Source of the DNA: Thalassoglobus neptunius
GTDB lineage: Bacteria; Planctomycetota; Planctomycetia; Planctomycetales; Planctomycetaceae
NCBI RefSeq assembly: GCF_007859735.1
Contig: NZ_SIHI01000002.1
Coordinates: 62,001 to 126,000, forward strand
Length of the DNA: 64,000 nucleotides
Reading direction: 5' to 3'
The position numbers and the translations under genes are program-made. Of this stretch, positions 56,051 through 64,000 are shown one piece after another (positions within the stretch are counted from its first letter, which is position 1; the number at the start of each line of letters is the position of its first letter). Under the pieces are notes generated by a model. The model did no database searches. It saw nothing but the letters and a program-made list of their open reading frames with translations, and was not told the origin of the DNA.

Positions 56051-59000
56051 ATGTCTTCTGACTCCCAGAACCCAAAACCCCGCATCAGCGGTTGGATCAA
56101 TACTGATCTGAAAGCTCTGGGGAAGTACGACATCACTCGATGCCTCGGCGTTGGGGGCATGGGAACGGTTTTCCTCGCCACGGACCGCGAACTGAACCGC
56201 ACAGTCGCTCTCAAGGTCTTATCAAAGGAACGGGCTGAGAATGCGATTCTCGTCCGCCGATTCAAATCGGAAGGTCAAGCTGCGGCTCTGTTATCTCACC
56301 CCAACATGGTGGGTGTTTACGAAGCTGGCGAAGCAGACGGATTTTTCTATCTCGCCCTTGAGTACGTCGACGGAATCGACGTGCACAATCTGCTTCGCAA
56401 GCGACTTGTCATTCCTGTGAAACGCAGCCTTGCGATCGTAAAGCAAGTTGCTGCCGCTCTTCAGGTCGCCCATGAGAAGCGGCTTGTCCATCGCGACATC
56501 AAGCCAGCGAACATCATGATTGCCCGGGACGGGACTGTGAAACTCACAGACCTCGGACTCGCTCGCTCACTCGACAACACTCTCGACACCTCCATCACTC
56601 GCGACGGAACGACGGTCGGGACGATCGACTACATGTCTCCCGAACAGGCTGCTGACAGTAAGAAGACCGACATTCGCAGCGATCTCTATTCGCTGGGCTG
56701 CACGTGGTATCACATGTTGACCGGGCATGCTCCGTTTCCGAACGGAGACCTGACAAACAAACTGGCCGCTCATGCGAAAGCGCCTCCTCCTGATCCTCGC
56801 GACGAGAATCCTGATGTTCCGGAAGCGGTTGTTGCCGTCATTCATCGATTAATGGCCAAACAGCCCGGTGAACGATATCAGACTCCCACGCAACTTCTCG
56901 ACGATCTGAACAGCGCGACTCTTCTAATGTCACAGGACTCTGAGAATCTTCTCGCAGTCTTGATGGAAGATGACTTCGAAGACGACGACGAATCCGGGTC
57001 TTTTGTCGTTCAGGCAGAAGATCAGGCGGAACTGCTGAAGAAGAAACCAACACACACGCCGTCGCCAACAACGGTTCAAAGAGTTCGTAAGGAACGCCCC
57101 GAATCGACAGAACCGGACGGCTCGGACTCCGTCGCGATTCCAGTCCCGGATTCGGAGGAGTTTCGGCCTCCCGCTCGACGTGCGCACGAGCAGTCGAAAT
57201 CCAAACGTCCCGACTCGAAGCCGAAGACTCCCACTCGATCCCGTCCTTCGTCATCGAGCGAGAAGGCGTCTCCCAAGACCAAACCTGAAAACAAGGTCGC
57301 GAGAAGCAAACTTCCTTCAAAAAACACTCCGCCCAAAGCGAAGAACTCACCACCGAAGCAGCCGCGAAAGAGTTCCAAGTCGTCGTCCAAACCCAAGTCG
57401 AAAGTTCTTCCGCCCAGAAAGAAGAAGCACGCCGACGCTTCTGAACCAAAGCAACCCAAAGGTTCGCGGAAGCCGAAAGTCACTTTGAACTGGACACGTC
57501 TCGGAGTCATTGCCGGAGGTCTGCTTGCACTTCTCATCCTGATCTTCATCGTCGTCCGATCGTTCGACAACAGCGGAGAGATTCCGCAAACGAATCCGTA
57601 TGGGGACAACTATGACTCGCCGCTGAATTCGGAGAATGACCCGCCGTCTTCTCCGTCGACTTCCGATTCGCCCCAACTAAGTTCTGTCGACACCAAAGCT
57701 CCTTCGGAAATCGATCCCGCTTCCCCATCGGAGGCCGAGGGCGTTCCGACTGTCGCTGCCGCAAATGACGAATTGAGGGACCGAAGACGTCTTCCGGAAT
57801 GGATGAATCCGAATTGGAAAGTCCCGCCGCTGAACCGTCAGGCAACGGTCGTGGTTCGTCCGGGAGCACACGTGACCGCCGAGTCAGCCCCCAGCCTGAA
57901 CACAGCCCTTCAACAAGCTTTCCGATCGAAGACAACGATCGATGTCTCCGCCGTCAAACGCGAATCGTTACAACCTCAACAAGTCACGGTGCCACAAACC
58001 CTTCAAATCACTTCCAGTCGCGAACCGCCGGTCTTCGTCGTTCATAAAAACTCGGAATCGAGTTCAGAACCCGCGACCAATCGTTGGATCAGCTTTTCAG
58101 AAGGCGCCGTGCAGATTCACGGCGTCCATTTTTTTGTCTGCAATTCGGAACCATCAACTCCTTTATCCCTGTTTGAACTCAATAGCTGCGAACTCACTCT
58201 GACGCAGTGTCGTTTCACGATCATCGGTGAGGGCGCAGTTGAACTCATCACGACGTCTCCCAATGCAAAACGTCCCAATAATGTCGTCTTCGAAGACTGC
58301 ATGGTCAGCGGGGAGAACATCAGCTTGACCGGTTCCGCTCAGTCTTCCCTCGGCATCAGTGCCCGTAATTCGGTGTTCCTCAGTGAGTCTGGATCGATTT
58401 GCTCCGCAGGAAAAACTGATTCAACTCGTCCAACGTCGACGCTCACCGTTGTTCTTTCCAACTGTCTGGCAGCTACGAGAGACACGCTATTCGACTTGAC
58501 CGGAATCGATACAACTGCCGATCAACGCTCTCCTTCAATTCGCATCGGCATCGAACGCTCCCGGTTAGAAAACCTCACCGAGAATCCAGCAACACTTCTG
58601 AACGTTCGAAACTGGTCCGGAACACCAACCTGGAACCTTAATCAGCTCCACGAGAACGGAATTGATTTCTTTGTGACGGACTCCATTCTCGGCCAATTCA
58701 ACTTCGCAACATCTTCTGAGTCCTCAGAGAATCAGCATCCCGAACCCGTTCACTGGGAAGCGATCGAAGCTCCACAAACCATCGACGAGAACGTCACCGC
58801 ATCGAGTGCAAGCTGTCTTCAGGACGTGCAGCTGGAGACGGTCACGATTTCTGGACTTGTGCAATGTGGCTTGTGTTCCCGTGAGCCGAGCGATTCCCGG
58901 AATCAGCCAATCGGCCCGTCCGCTGCGAACATCCCAGTGGTCCCTTCGAAAGTCATCGAGAGAGAACTTGCCATCCTTCGCATTGCGGATCTGGCCTCGG

Positions 59001-60139
59001 AAGAACTTGCCTCCAACACCAAGACGGTGAAGTTCGATCTGAATGGGAATCGAAAACTGCAGAGCTTCCTCGACAGCAACGATTGTCCGAATGGCTCGAC
59101 CGTTCTGCTAAGCGGCTCCGGCTTAGTTCAGGCTCCACCAATCACACTGACGAACAGACAACTGACTCTCCAATTTCAATCAACTTCCGAAACTCCTCTG
59201 CAGGTCGAACCCGCTTCCGGTGACAACTCGCAGCCCATGTTTCACATTCAGGGCGGACTCATCAAATTCGTGGAGGGAGATTTTTCGATCCCTCGAACAC
59301 GGGGAACAGAAGAGACAGCCCAGTTTGCAATGCTCTCAAACGGAGCAAGAATGGAAATCGTCCGGACGAATCTTCGAACCCGAATGCAATCCACTTCTGT
59401 TGTTCCCACGATCAACATCACGAACGCTTCGACGAACGCCAGCCGATCTTCGCCGGACCTGACGATCCGCGATTCAATGTTCACGGGTTCCGGCCCCATC
59501 ATCCAGACCCAAGACGCGAGTGCTCGAATTGCAGTTCGCAACTCAATCCTCTCCAGCGGGGGCGATCTGTTTCAACTCGGACCGAGTCCAACACCTGCTG
59601 ACTTGTTGATTGACCACTGCACCTTGAGTGCTGCCCGTGCATTGGTTCGAATTCCGACCGACGAATCAACTCGACAATGGACAGTGCTGATGACCGATTG
59701 CGTGATCGGTCCTCCAACATCGCAATCCACAAGTTATGCCCTCGTCGCGGGGACCTCTCAAACAGGACTCAAGAACCAGTTGAACTGGTTTGAATTGCGA
59801 ACCGCCCATGCCACGGTCCCACGCACTCTCGTCGCCGCCACTCCTCCGCTGACCGGTGATCTCGAAACAGACTGGAAACAATTCTGGAGCCCGCACAACG
59901 TGATCGACGTGATTGAAGGTCCCCAAGCTGTGCTTTTCCGGGAAGTGAGTCCTTCGGAAACCAGATTGAGCCCGGCCAGCTTTCAACTCATGCCAGACAG
60001 CCTCGCTGCCCGCTGGGGTGAAGATGGAACCGCAATCGGCGCAACAACAAGTCAGATTGGTCCACCTCAGCCAGCTGCTGAAACGAAATCTGAACGCAAA
60101 GGCCCCGAACCGGTCACGCTTCCGCCAGCACGCTTTTAA
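56051..60139 (+). CDS. Transmembrane Ser/Thr kinase with large extracytoplasmic domain
   Basis: Hanks-type kinase of 1362 residues. The kinase domain covers about 25-295: GVGGMGTVFLA, VALKVLSKE, LVHRDIKPANIMIA, DLG in place of DFG (KLTDLGLARS) and GTIDYMSPEQAAD. A basic Pro/Ser/Lys-rich linker (about 330-480) leads to one transmembrane helix (LGVIAGGLLALLILIFIVV, about 485-504). The outer 860 residues hold repeats such as FELNSCELTLTQCRF and LTIRDSMFTGSGPII, which read like right-handed parallel beta-helix rungs, with Ser/Pro-rich spacers. Sensing of an outside ligand is inferred. No gap or stop interrupts the frame. Confidence 0.9.
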   Translation: MSSDSQNPKPRISGWINTDLKALGKYDITRCLGVGGMGTVFLATDRELNRTVALKVLSKERAENAILVRRFKSEGQAAALLSHPNMVGVYEAGEADGFFYLALEYVDGIDVHNLLRKRLVIPVKRSLAIVKQVAAALQVAHEKRLVHRDIKPANIMIARDGTVKLTDLGLARSLDNTLDTSITRDGTTVGTIDYMSPEQAADSKKTDIRSDLYSLGCTWYHMLTGHAPFPNGDLTNKLAAHAKAPPPDPRDENPDVPEAVVAVIHRLMAKQPGERYQTPTQLLDDLNSATLLMSQDSENLLAVLMEDDFEDDDESGSFVVQAEDQAELLKKKPTHTPSPTTVQRVRKERPESTEPDGSDSVAIPVPDSEEFRPPARRAHEQSKSKRPDSKPKTPTRSRPSSSSEKASPKTKPENKVARSKLPSKNTPPKAKNSPPKQPRKSSKSSSKPKSKVLPPRKKKHADASEPKQPKGSRKPKVTLNWTRLGVIAGGLLALLILIFIVVRSFDNSGEIPQTNPYGDNYDSPLNSENDPPSSPSTSDSPQLSSVDTKAPSEIDPASPSEAEGVPTVAAANDELRDRRRLPEWMNPNWKVPPLNRQATVVVRPGAHVTAESAPSLNTALQQAFRSKTTIDVSAVKRESLQPQQVTVPQTLQITSSREPPVFVVHKNSESSSEPATNRWISFSEGAVQIHGVHFFVCNSEPSTPLSLFELNSCELTLTQCRFTIIGEGAVELITTSPNAKRPNNVVFEDCMVSGENISLTGSAQSSLGISARNSVFLSESGSICSAGKTDSTRPTSTLTVVLSNCLAATRDTLFDLTGIDTTADQRSPSIRIGIERSRLENLTENPATLLNVRNWSGTPTWNLNQLHENGIDFFVTDSILGQFNFATSSESSENQHPEPVHWEAIEAPQTIDENVTASSASCLQDVQLETVTISGLVQCGLCSREPSDSRNQPIGPSAANIPVVPSKVIERELAILRIADLASEELASNTKTVKFDLNGNRKLQSFLDSNDCPNGSTVLLSGSGLVQAPPITLTNRQLTLQFQSTSETPLQVEPASGDNSQPMFHIQGGLIKFVEGDFSIPRTRGTEETAQFAMLSNGARMEIVRTNLRTRMQSTSVVPTINITNASTNASRSSPDLTIRDSMFTGSGPIIQTQDASARIAVRNSILSSGGDLFQLGPSPTPADLLIDHCTLSAARALVRIPTDESTRQWTVLMTDCVIGPPTSQSTSYALVAGTSQTGLKNQLNWFELRTAHATVPRTLVAATPPLTGDLETDWKQFWSPHNVIDVIEGPQAVLFREVSPSETRLSPASFQLMPDSLAARWGEDGTAIGATTSQIGPPQPAAETKSERKGPEPVTLPPARF

Positions 60140-60244
60140 GCGAGTGCTGCATGCGTCGCTCTCTTGAACACTCTTCTGAACATTCTTCAATGAGCACATG
60201 CGTCCCGCGCGACAGGGACTCAATTCGCGCCGGTCACGTCTCAA

Positions 60245-62047
60245 TCAATCAACGCGTCTGAGCATCAGGAGACGGAACTCGATCGCTTCATCTCCCGGAA
60301 TTTCGAGGGCTTTCAAAACGAGTTGACCGGGTCCCTTTTTGAGGGTGATCGTCCCCATTGAAACTGGAAGAAATTCTTTCACGTACGACTCCTGTCGCTC
60401 CACGCGATCTTCCTCGGCTCCGACAACAGGGGGATCGTTCGGCGTTTCAATACGAGTCATGACGCTCGAGTCGCCGCAGGAAAGTTCCATCACACAGCCG
60501 ACGTCGTCGGCTTCACATGTGTAATACAGATCGACCTGAAATTCACCATCTTCGACGACTTCGACATCCCATTGAATGGCATCGTCCACACTGACCCAGT
60601 TTGTGAAGTAAGAGCAATTCGGAAAGCGGTTCGACCGTTTGATCGTTCCGTGAGCAGTCCCGTCGCGGGCCGGGATTTGCGTCGCTTCGAAATCCGGATG
60701 GCCGACGAGAAACGGTCGGTCGTCCTGATCGTAGCCTTCCAGAACGGTCTGTTTCCACTCCTCGACTTGAGCTTTCAATTGCTTCGCGACCTCGGGAAAC
60801 TCCGCCGCGACATTCTCTTTTTGACCGGGGTCGGATTGCATATCGAAAAGCTGTCCCTCGTGGTCCAGTCGGAAACGCTGTGTTCGAGCACTGACTCGAT
60901 TTCGCCAATGCGAGAAAATCGTCCGGTCCGACCACGACGTATTTTCTCCCGTCAGCAATGGGTTCAGGCTGATCCCATCCAGCTCTGCCGGGTGGCCTTT
61001 GAGATCGATGCCGCACATGTCAGCAAGAGTGGGAAGCAAATCGATCGCGCCGACGATTTCCGTGATGACCTCACCCGCCGGGATTTCTCCGGGCCAGCGA
61101 ATCAGGCACGGCGACCGGACTCCTCCCTCATCCGTGGAACCTTTGCGACCTTTCATTCCGCCGTTCCAGCGGTTTCCATTCGGTCCGTTGTCACAGAAGT
61201 AGACAACAATCGTATTGTCCGTGAGATCACGCTCTTCAAGCTTCGCGAGAAGTCGGCCGACATTGTCGTCAATATTCTCACACATCGCCAAAGCCGCTCG
61301 TGTATGACCGATGTTTTCTTTCCCTGGATTGTCGCTGCGCATCTCCAGTTTCTGACTACGATGACGATCCCAATACTTCTGTGGCACTTGCATGGGAGAA
61401 TGAGGGGTATTGTATGGCAGATAGACAAAGAAGGATTCGTCCTGATGCTTGTCGATGAATTCCATCGCCCGAGTCGTGAAGTCATCAACGGTGAACCCGT
61501 TTCCCTGAACAAGCTCTCCGTTGCGTTCCAGCATCCAGTCGAAATAATGTCCCCAGTGTCCGGAACAGAATCCGTAGAACTCGTCAAATCCCCGGCCGTT
61601 GGGATGATAAGGATACTGCATTCCATTGTGCCATTTCCCGAACGCGGCTGTCTGATACCCCGCCTCTCGAAAAACATCCGCGATCGTTTTCTCATTGAGA
61701 TTCATCCGCTCCCCACCGGCGGAGGTGCTGTAAACTCCGCTTCGAGGGTGATACCTCCCAGTCAGAAACTCAGCCCGAGTCGGGGAGCAAACCGGACAGA
61801 CATAAAAACGATCAAACCTCGCTCCGTCAGCTGCCAGTGAATCGATGTTTGGAGTCTTCAGATTTGTATTTCCATTGAGGCTGAGATCTCCCCATCCCTG
61901 ATCGTCCGTCAGAATGACAACGACATTCGGCCGAGAATTCGCCGACGAATCAGCCTGTGCAGCTGCAGCCTGAAACCCATCACACATCAAAATTTTCAAG
62001 ACACAGACACATGCGATGCACAACTGTCGCCAGCGGGATTCAGACAT
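60245..62047 (-). CDS. Secreted sulfatase (S1 family) with C-terminal beta domain
   Basis: Type I sulfatase with canonical formylglycine motif [12 protein letters not shown] after [20 protein letters not shown]. The catalytic and metal residues continue in [38 protein letters not shown] and [17 protein letters not shown]. Beyond residue 460 a separate domain of about 140 residues ([40 protein letters not shown]) looks like a carbohydrate-binding beta-sandwich. A signal peptide ([20 protein letters not shown]) follows the ATG at 62047; GGAAAGAG lies upstream. Divergent from the lipid kinase gene. Confidence 0.94.
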   Translation of the reverse strand: MSESRWRQLCIACVCVLKILMCDGFQAAAAQADSSANSRPNVVVILTDDQGWGDLSLNGNTNLKTPNIDSLAADGARFDRFYVCPVCSPTRAEFLTGRYHPRSGVYSTSAGGERMNLNEKTIADVFREAGYQTAAFGKWHNGMQYPYHPNGRGFDEFYGFCSGHWGHYFDWMLERNGELVQGNGFTVDDFTTRAMEFIDKHQDESFFVYLPYNTPHSPMQVPQKYWDRHRSQKLEMRSDNPGKENIGHTRAALAMCENIDDNVGRLLAKLEERDLTDNTIVVYFCDNGPNGNRWNGGMKGRKGSTDEGGVRSPCLIRWPGEIPAGEVITEIVGAIDLLPTLADMCGIDLKGHPAELDGISLNPLLTGENTSWSDRTIFSHWRNRVSARTQRFRLDHEGQLFDMQSDPGQKENVAAEFPEVAKQLKAQVEEWKQTVLEGYDQDDRPFLVGHPDFEATQIPARDGTAHGTIKRSNRFPNCSYFTNWVSVDDAIQWDVEVVEDGEFQVDLYYTCEADDVGCVMELSCGDSSVMTRIETPNDPPVVGAEEDRVERQESYVKEFLPVSMGTITLKKGPGQLVLKALEIPGDEAIEFRLLMLRRVD

Positions 62048-62236
62048 AACGCGAACTCTTTCCGTAAACAAAGGAGCGAGGGTGTTCTCTAAACAGCAAA
62101 ACGGACTTGAAGCAAAGCCATTCATGAACCGCTTGAGAAAGTCGCAAGACGTTCATGGCTTCCATTCTGTTCGAGTCGAGATAAAGGGTCAATCGGCCAC
62201 TATAGTTCAAACTGCGAATTCGATATTGTGCTGAAG

Positions 62237-63232
62237 ATGACACCGACACACTCTCCATCTTCAAATGCCTCTCAAACGTGGGTTGCGATTCAGCGGAACC
62301 CGAAGTCCGGTTCTGGACGTCAGGTCCGCGAGATCAAAGAGCTCATCGCGGAACTGCGAAATCGTGGAATTCGACCGAGGCTGTTCTCGCGTCGAAATGA
62401 ACTCGACGAAGCAGTAGCGAAATGTTCGGCAACGCAGCCTCTGTGCGGAATCGTCGCTGCGGGAGGAGATGGCACGCTGCTGGATCTGATCAATCGACAC
62501 CCGAAGATTCCGATCGCCGTCTTGCCGCTCGGTACGGAAAACCTTTGTGCCAAGTATCTGGGAATTCCAAGAAGCGGCTCTTCCGTCGCGAAGATGATTG
62601 CCGAGGGACACACCTCGCAATTCGATATTGGAAGTCTCACCTCGACTCCGGTCCTCGATCAGCAGAGTGTGGAACCCGAGTCTTCGTCCGAAGCGGAAGT
62701 GTCACAGCGATTCATTGTGATGGCAAGTATTGGATTCGATGCTGCGGTCATTCACAACATGCACGCCCATCGCCGTGGCAACATTCATCGCCTCAGCTAC
62801 CTCACTCCCATCGCTCAGGTTCTTAAGAGTTACAGCTATCCAGAGCTTCGAGTGTATGTTGATGACGATCCTCTTCCGATTGTTGGACGGAATGTGATCG
62901 TTGCAAATCTCCCGTCTTACGCTCTTGGGCTGCGAGTGGCTTCAAATGCCGAGGGGACCGACGGAGTTCTTGATGTTCGCGTCCTCCAGCAGGGATCGCT
63001 ACTGGGCATGTTTCGATACCTGGCCCTGATTTATTACCGACGTCACGAACGTGTGAAAGATGTCATTTCACGACAAGGATCACAAATTCGAATCGAGAGC
63101 GACGAGCCCAGCCCAATTCAGATCGACGGAGATCCCGCCGGCATGACGCCAGCCACAATCACAATTGAAAAAAGAGCCGGGGAACTCTTCGTCCCCGACT
63201 CTTTCAAAAGCTCTGCCGTCAGTCAGCAATAA
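62237..63232 (+). CDS. Diacylglycerol/sphingosine kinase-like lipid kinase
   Basis: Lipid kinase of the DAGK catalytic family. QRNPKSGSGRQ opens the phosphate-binding fold, the signature GGDGT lies in VAAGGDGTLLDLINRH, and LPLGTENLCAKYLGIP follows. The C-terminal beta-sandwich (RVASNAEGTDGVLDVRVLQQ, GDPAGMTPATITI) is typical. The ATG at 62237 is taken; a GTG three codons earlier (62228) is also in frame. 331 residues is usual. Phosphorylation of a membrane lipid is inferred. A leftward terminator lies inside its last codons. Confidence 0.92.
   Translation: MTPTHSPSSNASQTWVAIQRNPKSGSGRQVREIKELIAELRNRGIRPRLFSRRNELDEAVAKCSATQPLCGIVAAGGDGTLLDLINRHPKIPIAVLPLGTENLCAKYLGIPRSGSSVAKMIAEGHTSQFDIGSLTSTPVLDQQSVEPESSSEAEVSQRFIVMASIGFDAAVIHNMHAHRRGNIHRLSYLTPIAQVLKSYSYPELRVYVDDDPLPIVGRNVIVANLPSYALGLRVASNAEGTDGVLDVRVLQQGSLLGMFRYLALIYYRRHERVKDVISRQGSQIRIESDEPSPIQIDGDPAGMTPATITIEKRAGELFVPDSFKSSAVSQQ
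63167..63204 (-). terminator. Rho-independent terminator of the leftward sulfatase, inside a convergent gene
   Basis: AAAGAGCCGGGGA (63171-63183) pairs with TCCCCGACTCTTT (63192-63204) with one mismatch. Read leftward, the stem runs into TTTTTTC. It lies 64 bp after the stop of the sulfatase at 63268, within the last 66 bp of the lipid kinase gene. Confidence 0.75.
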
Positions 63233-63267
63233 CGAAATCAGTCGGACGCATCAGACTGAGAACGATC

Positions 63268-64000
63268 TCACTCTCCATCGACTGTTCGGAATTGCTGCTT
63301 CCAGCTGTCGTCCTTTTCTGACATGTCGCTCTCGTCACCGTATTCGGTGATCAGGCCGGTCAGTTGACCTTTCAGGTTTTCGATCACTTCGGCGTATTGC
63401 GGATTGTCGTATTCATTGAGCAATTCGTCGGGATCTTTTTCGAGGTCGTAAAACTCCCATTCCCCGAACTGATAGAAGTGAATCAGCTTGTAGCGATCGG
63501 TACGAATTCCATTGTGTCTGGCAACCATATGGACACTGGGGTACTCGTGATAGTGATAGTAAATCGCTTCACGCCAGTCGTCCGGAGTTTCGCCTTTCAG
63601 CAGTGGAACGAGCGACTGCCCCTGCATGTCTTCGGGAACTTTCGCCCCAGCGATGTCGAGAAATGTTTCAGCATAGTCGAGATTCTGAACGAGGTCGGTA
63701 TTGATCGTTCCGGGAGGAGTGACGTGCGGCCATTTCACGATCAATGGCATTTTGAGTGACTCTTCGTACATCCATCGTTTGTCATACCATCCGTGATCGC
63801 CCAGATAGAAACCTTGATCAGATGAGTAGATGACAACGGTGTTGTCCGCCAAACCTGCTTTTTCAAGATAAGCCATCAGCTGCCCAACGCTGTCATCCAC
63901 ACCGCGAATACATCGCAGATAGTTGCGAATGTAACGATGGTACTTCCATCGCACGAGCTCTTTCCCGTCGAGATTGAGCTTCTTCAACTCGTTGTTTTTT
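63268..64000 (-). CDS. Sulfatase, C-terminal part (5' end beyond window)
   Basis: The C-terminal 243 residues of an S1 sulfatase run from the window edge. Visible family parts: [20 protein letters not shown], the metal-site segment [35 protein letters not shown], and the C-terminal [20 protein letters not shown]. The DHGWYDK-type segment places it near N-sulfoglucosamine sulfohydrolase/iduronate sulfatase-like groups common in planctomycetes. The frame is open to base 64000. The active-site Cys lies outside the window. It converges on the lipid kinase gene. Confidence 0.92.
   Translation of the reverse strand, partial: KNNELKKLNLDGKELVRWKYHRYIRNYLRCIRGVDDSVGQLMAYLEKAGLADNTVVIYSSDQGFYLGDHGWYDKRWMYEESLKMPLIVKWPHVTPPGTINTDLVQNLDYAETFLDIAGAKVPEDMQGQSLVPLLKGETPDDWREAIYYHYHEYPSVHMVARHNGIRTDRYKLIHFYQFGEWEFYDLEKDPDELLNEYDNPQYAEVIENLKGQLTGLITEYGDESDMSEKDDSWKQQFRTVDGE

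Overview
The window is typical chromosomal DNA of a planctomycete, probably of the Planctomycetaceae/Gimesia side. The markers are a very large PVC-type membrane-bound dehydrogenase with a C-terminal CxxCH haem site, a pseudopilin-like DUF1559 protein, three sulfatases, twin-domain NIPSNAP, FG-GAP and SMP-30 proteins with signal peptides, two Hanks-type kinases, a eukaryote-like glutamine synthetase II and a Ski2-like helicase. No tRNA, rRNA, CRISPR array, prophage or intact insertion sequence was seen.

Layout. 1-15 kb is mostly minus-strand housekeeping: purE (cut by the edge), argS, a lipase-like hydrolase, rsfS, a membrane pyrophosphatase with an unusual insertion, a Ski2-like helicase, clpC with a clear terminator, and lexA with a candidate operator. 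A secreted SMP-30 protein lies on the plus strand. 15-28 kb is mixed metabolism: an FG-GAP protein, glutamine synthetase, a kinase, a pseudopilin, nagA, NIPSNAP, a 53-residue basic protein, an SDR, xylose isomerase and a BRCT-MerR-TPR fusion. 27-30 kb holds an overlapping pair, an FAD oxidoreductase plus an MnmM-type methyltransferase, that probably completes mnm5U in the tRNA wobble position, then a membrane protein. 30-40 kb holds the large cytochrome, asnS, a MazG-like protein, a 41-residue membrane protein, two coiled-coil membrane proteins, yidD, a RicT/PSP1 protein and a class IV aminotransferase.

The most notable locus is at 41.1-42.8 kb: a complete retron. A promoter leads into a folded msr-msd RNA (22-position a1/a2 stem, branch-point G directly after it, three small msr hairpins, a 15-position msd hairpin), followed by a reverse transcriptase carrying the retron signatures NAxxH, YADD and VTG. 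No effector gene is evident beside it.

43-52 kb carries a membrane protein, a sulfatase, an ABC exporter / esterase / squalene-phytoene synthase cluster, a MATE exporter, an ArsC/Spx-like protein and a VIT1-type transporter. 52-64 kb carries two lipoproteins, a 1362-residue kinase with a large outer domain, two more sulfatases (one cut by the edge) and a lipid kinase.

Three copies of a 105-106 bp element with inverted ends and a possible TA target duplication are scattered at 11.2, 35.3 and 36.1 kb. They look like a MITE. They form the stop codons of two genes and the first codons of the longest helicase reading frame.
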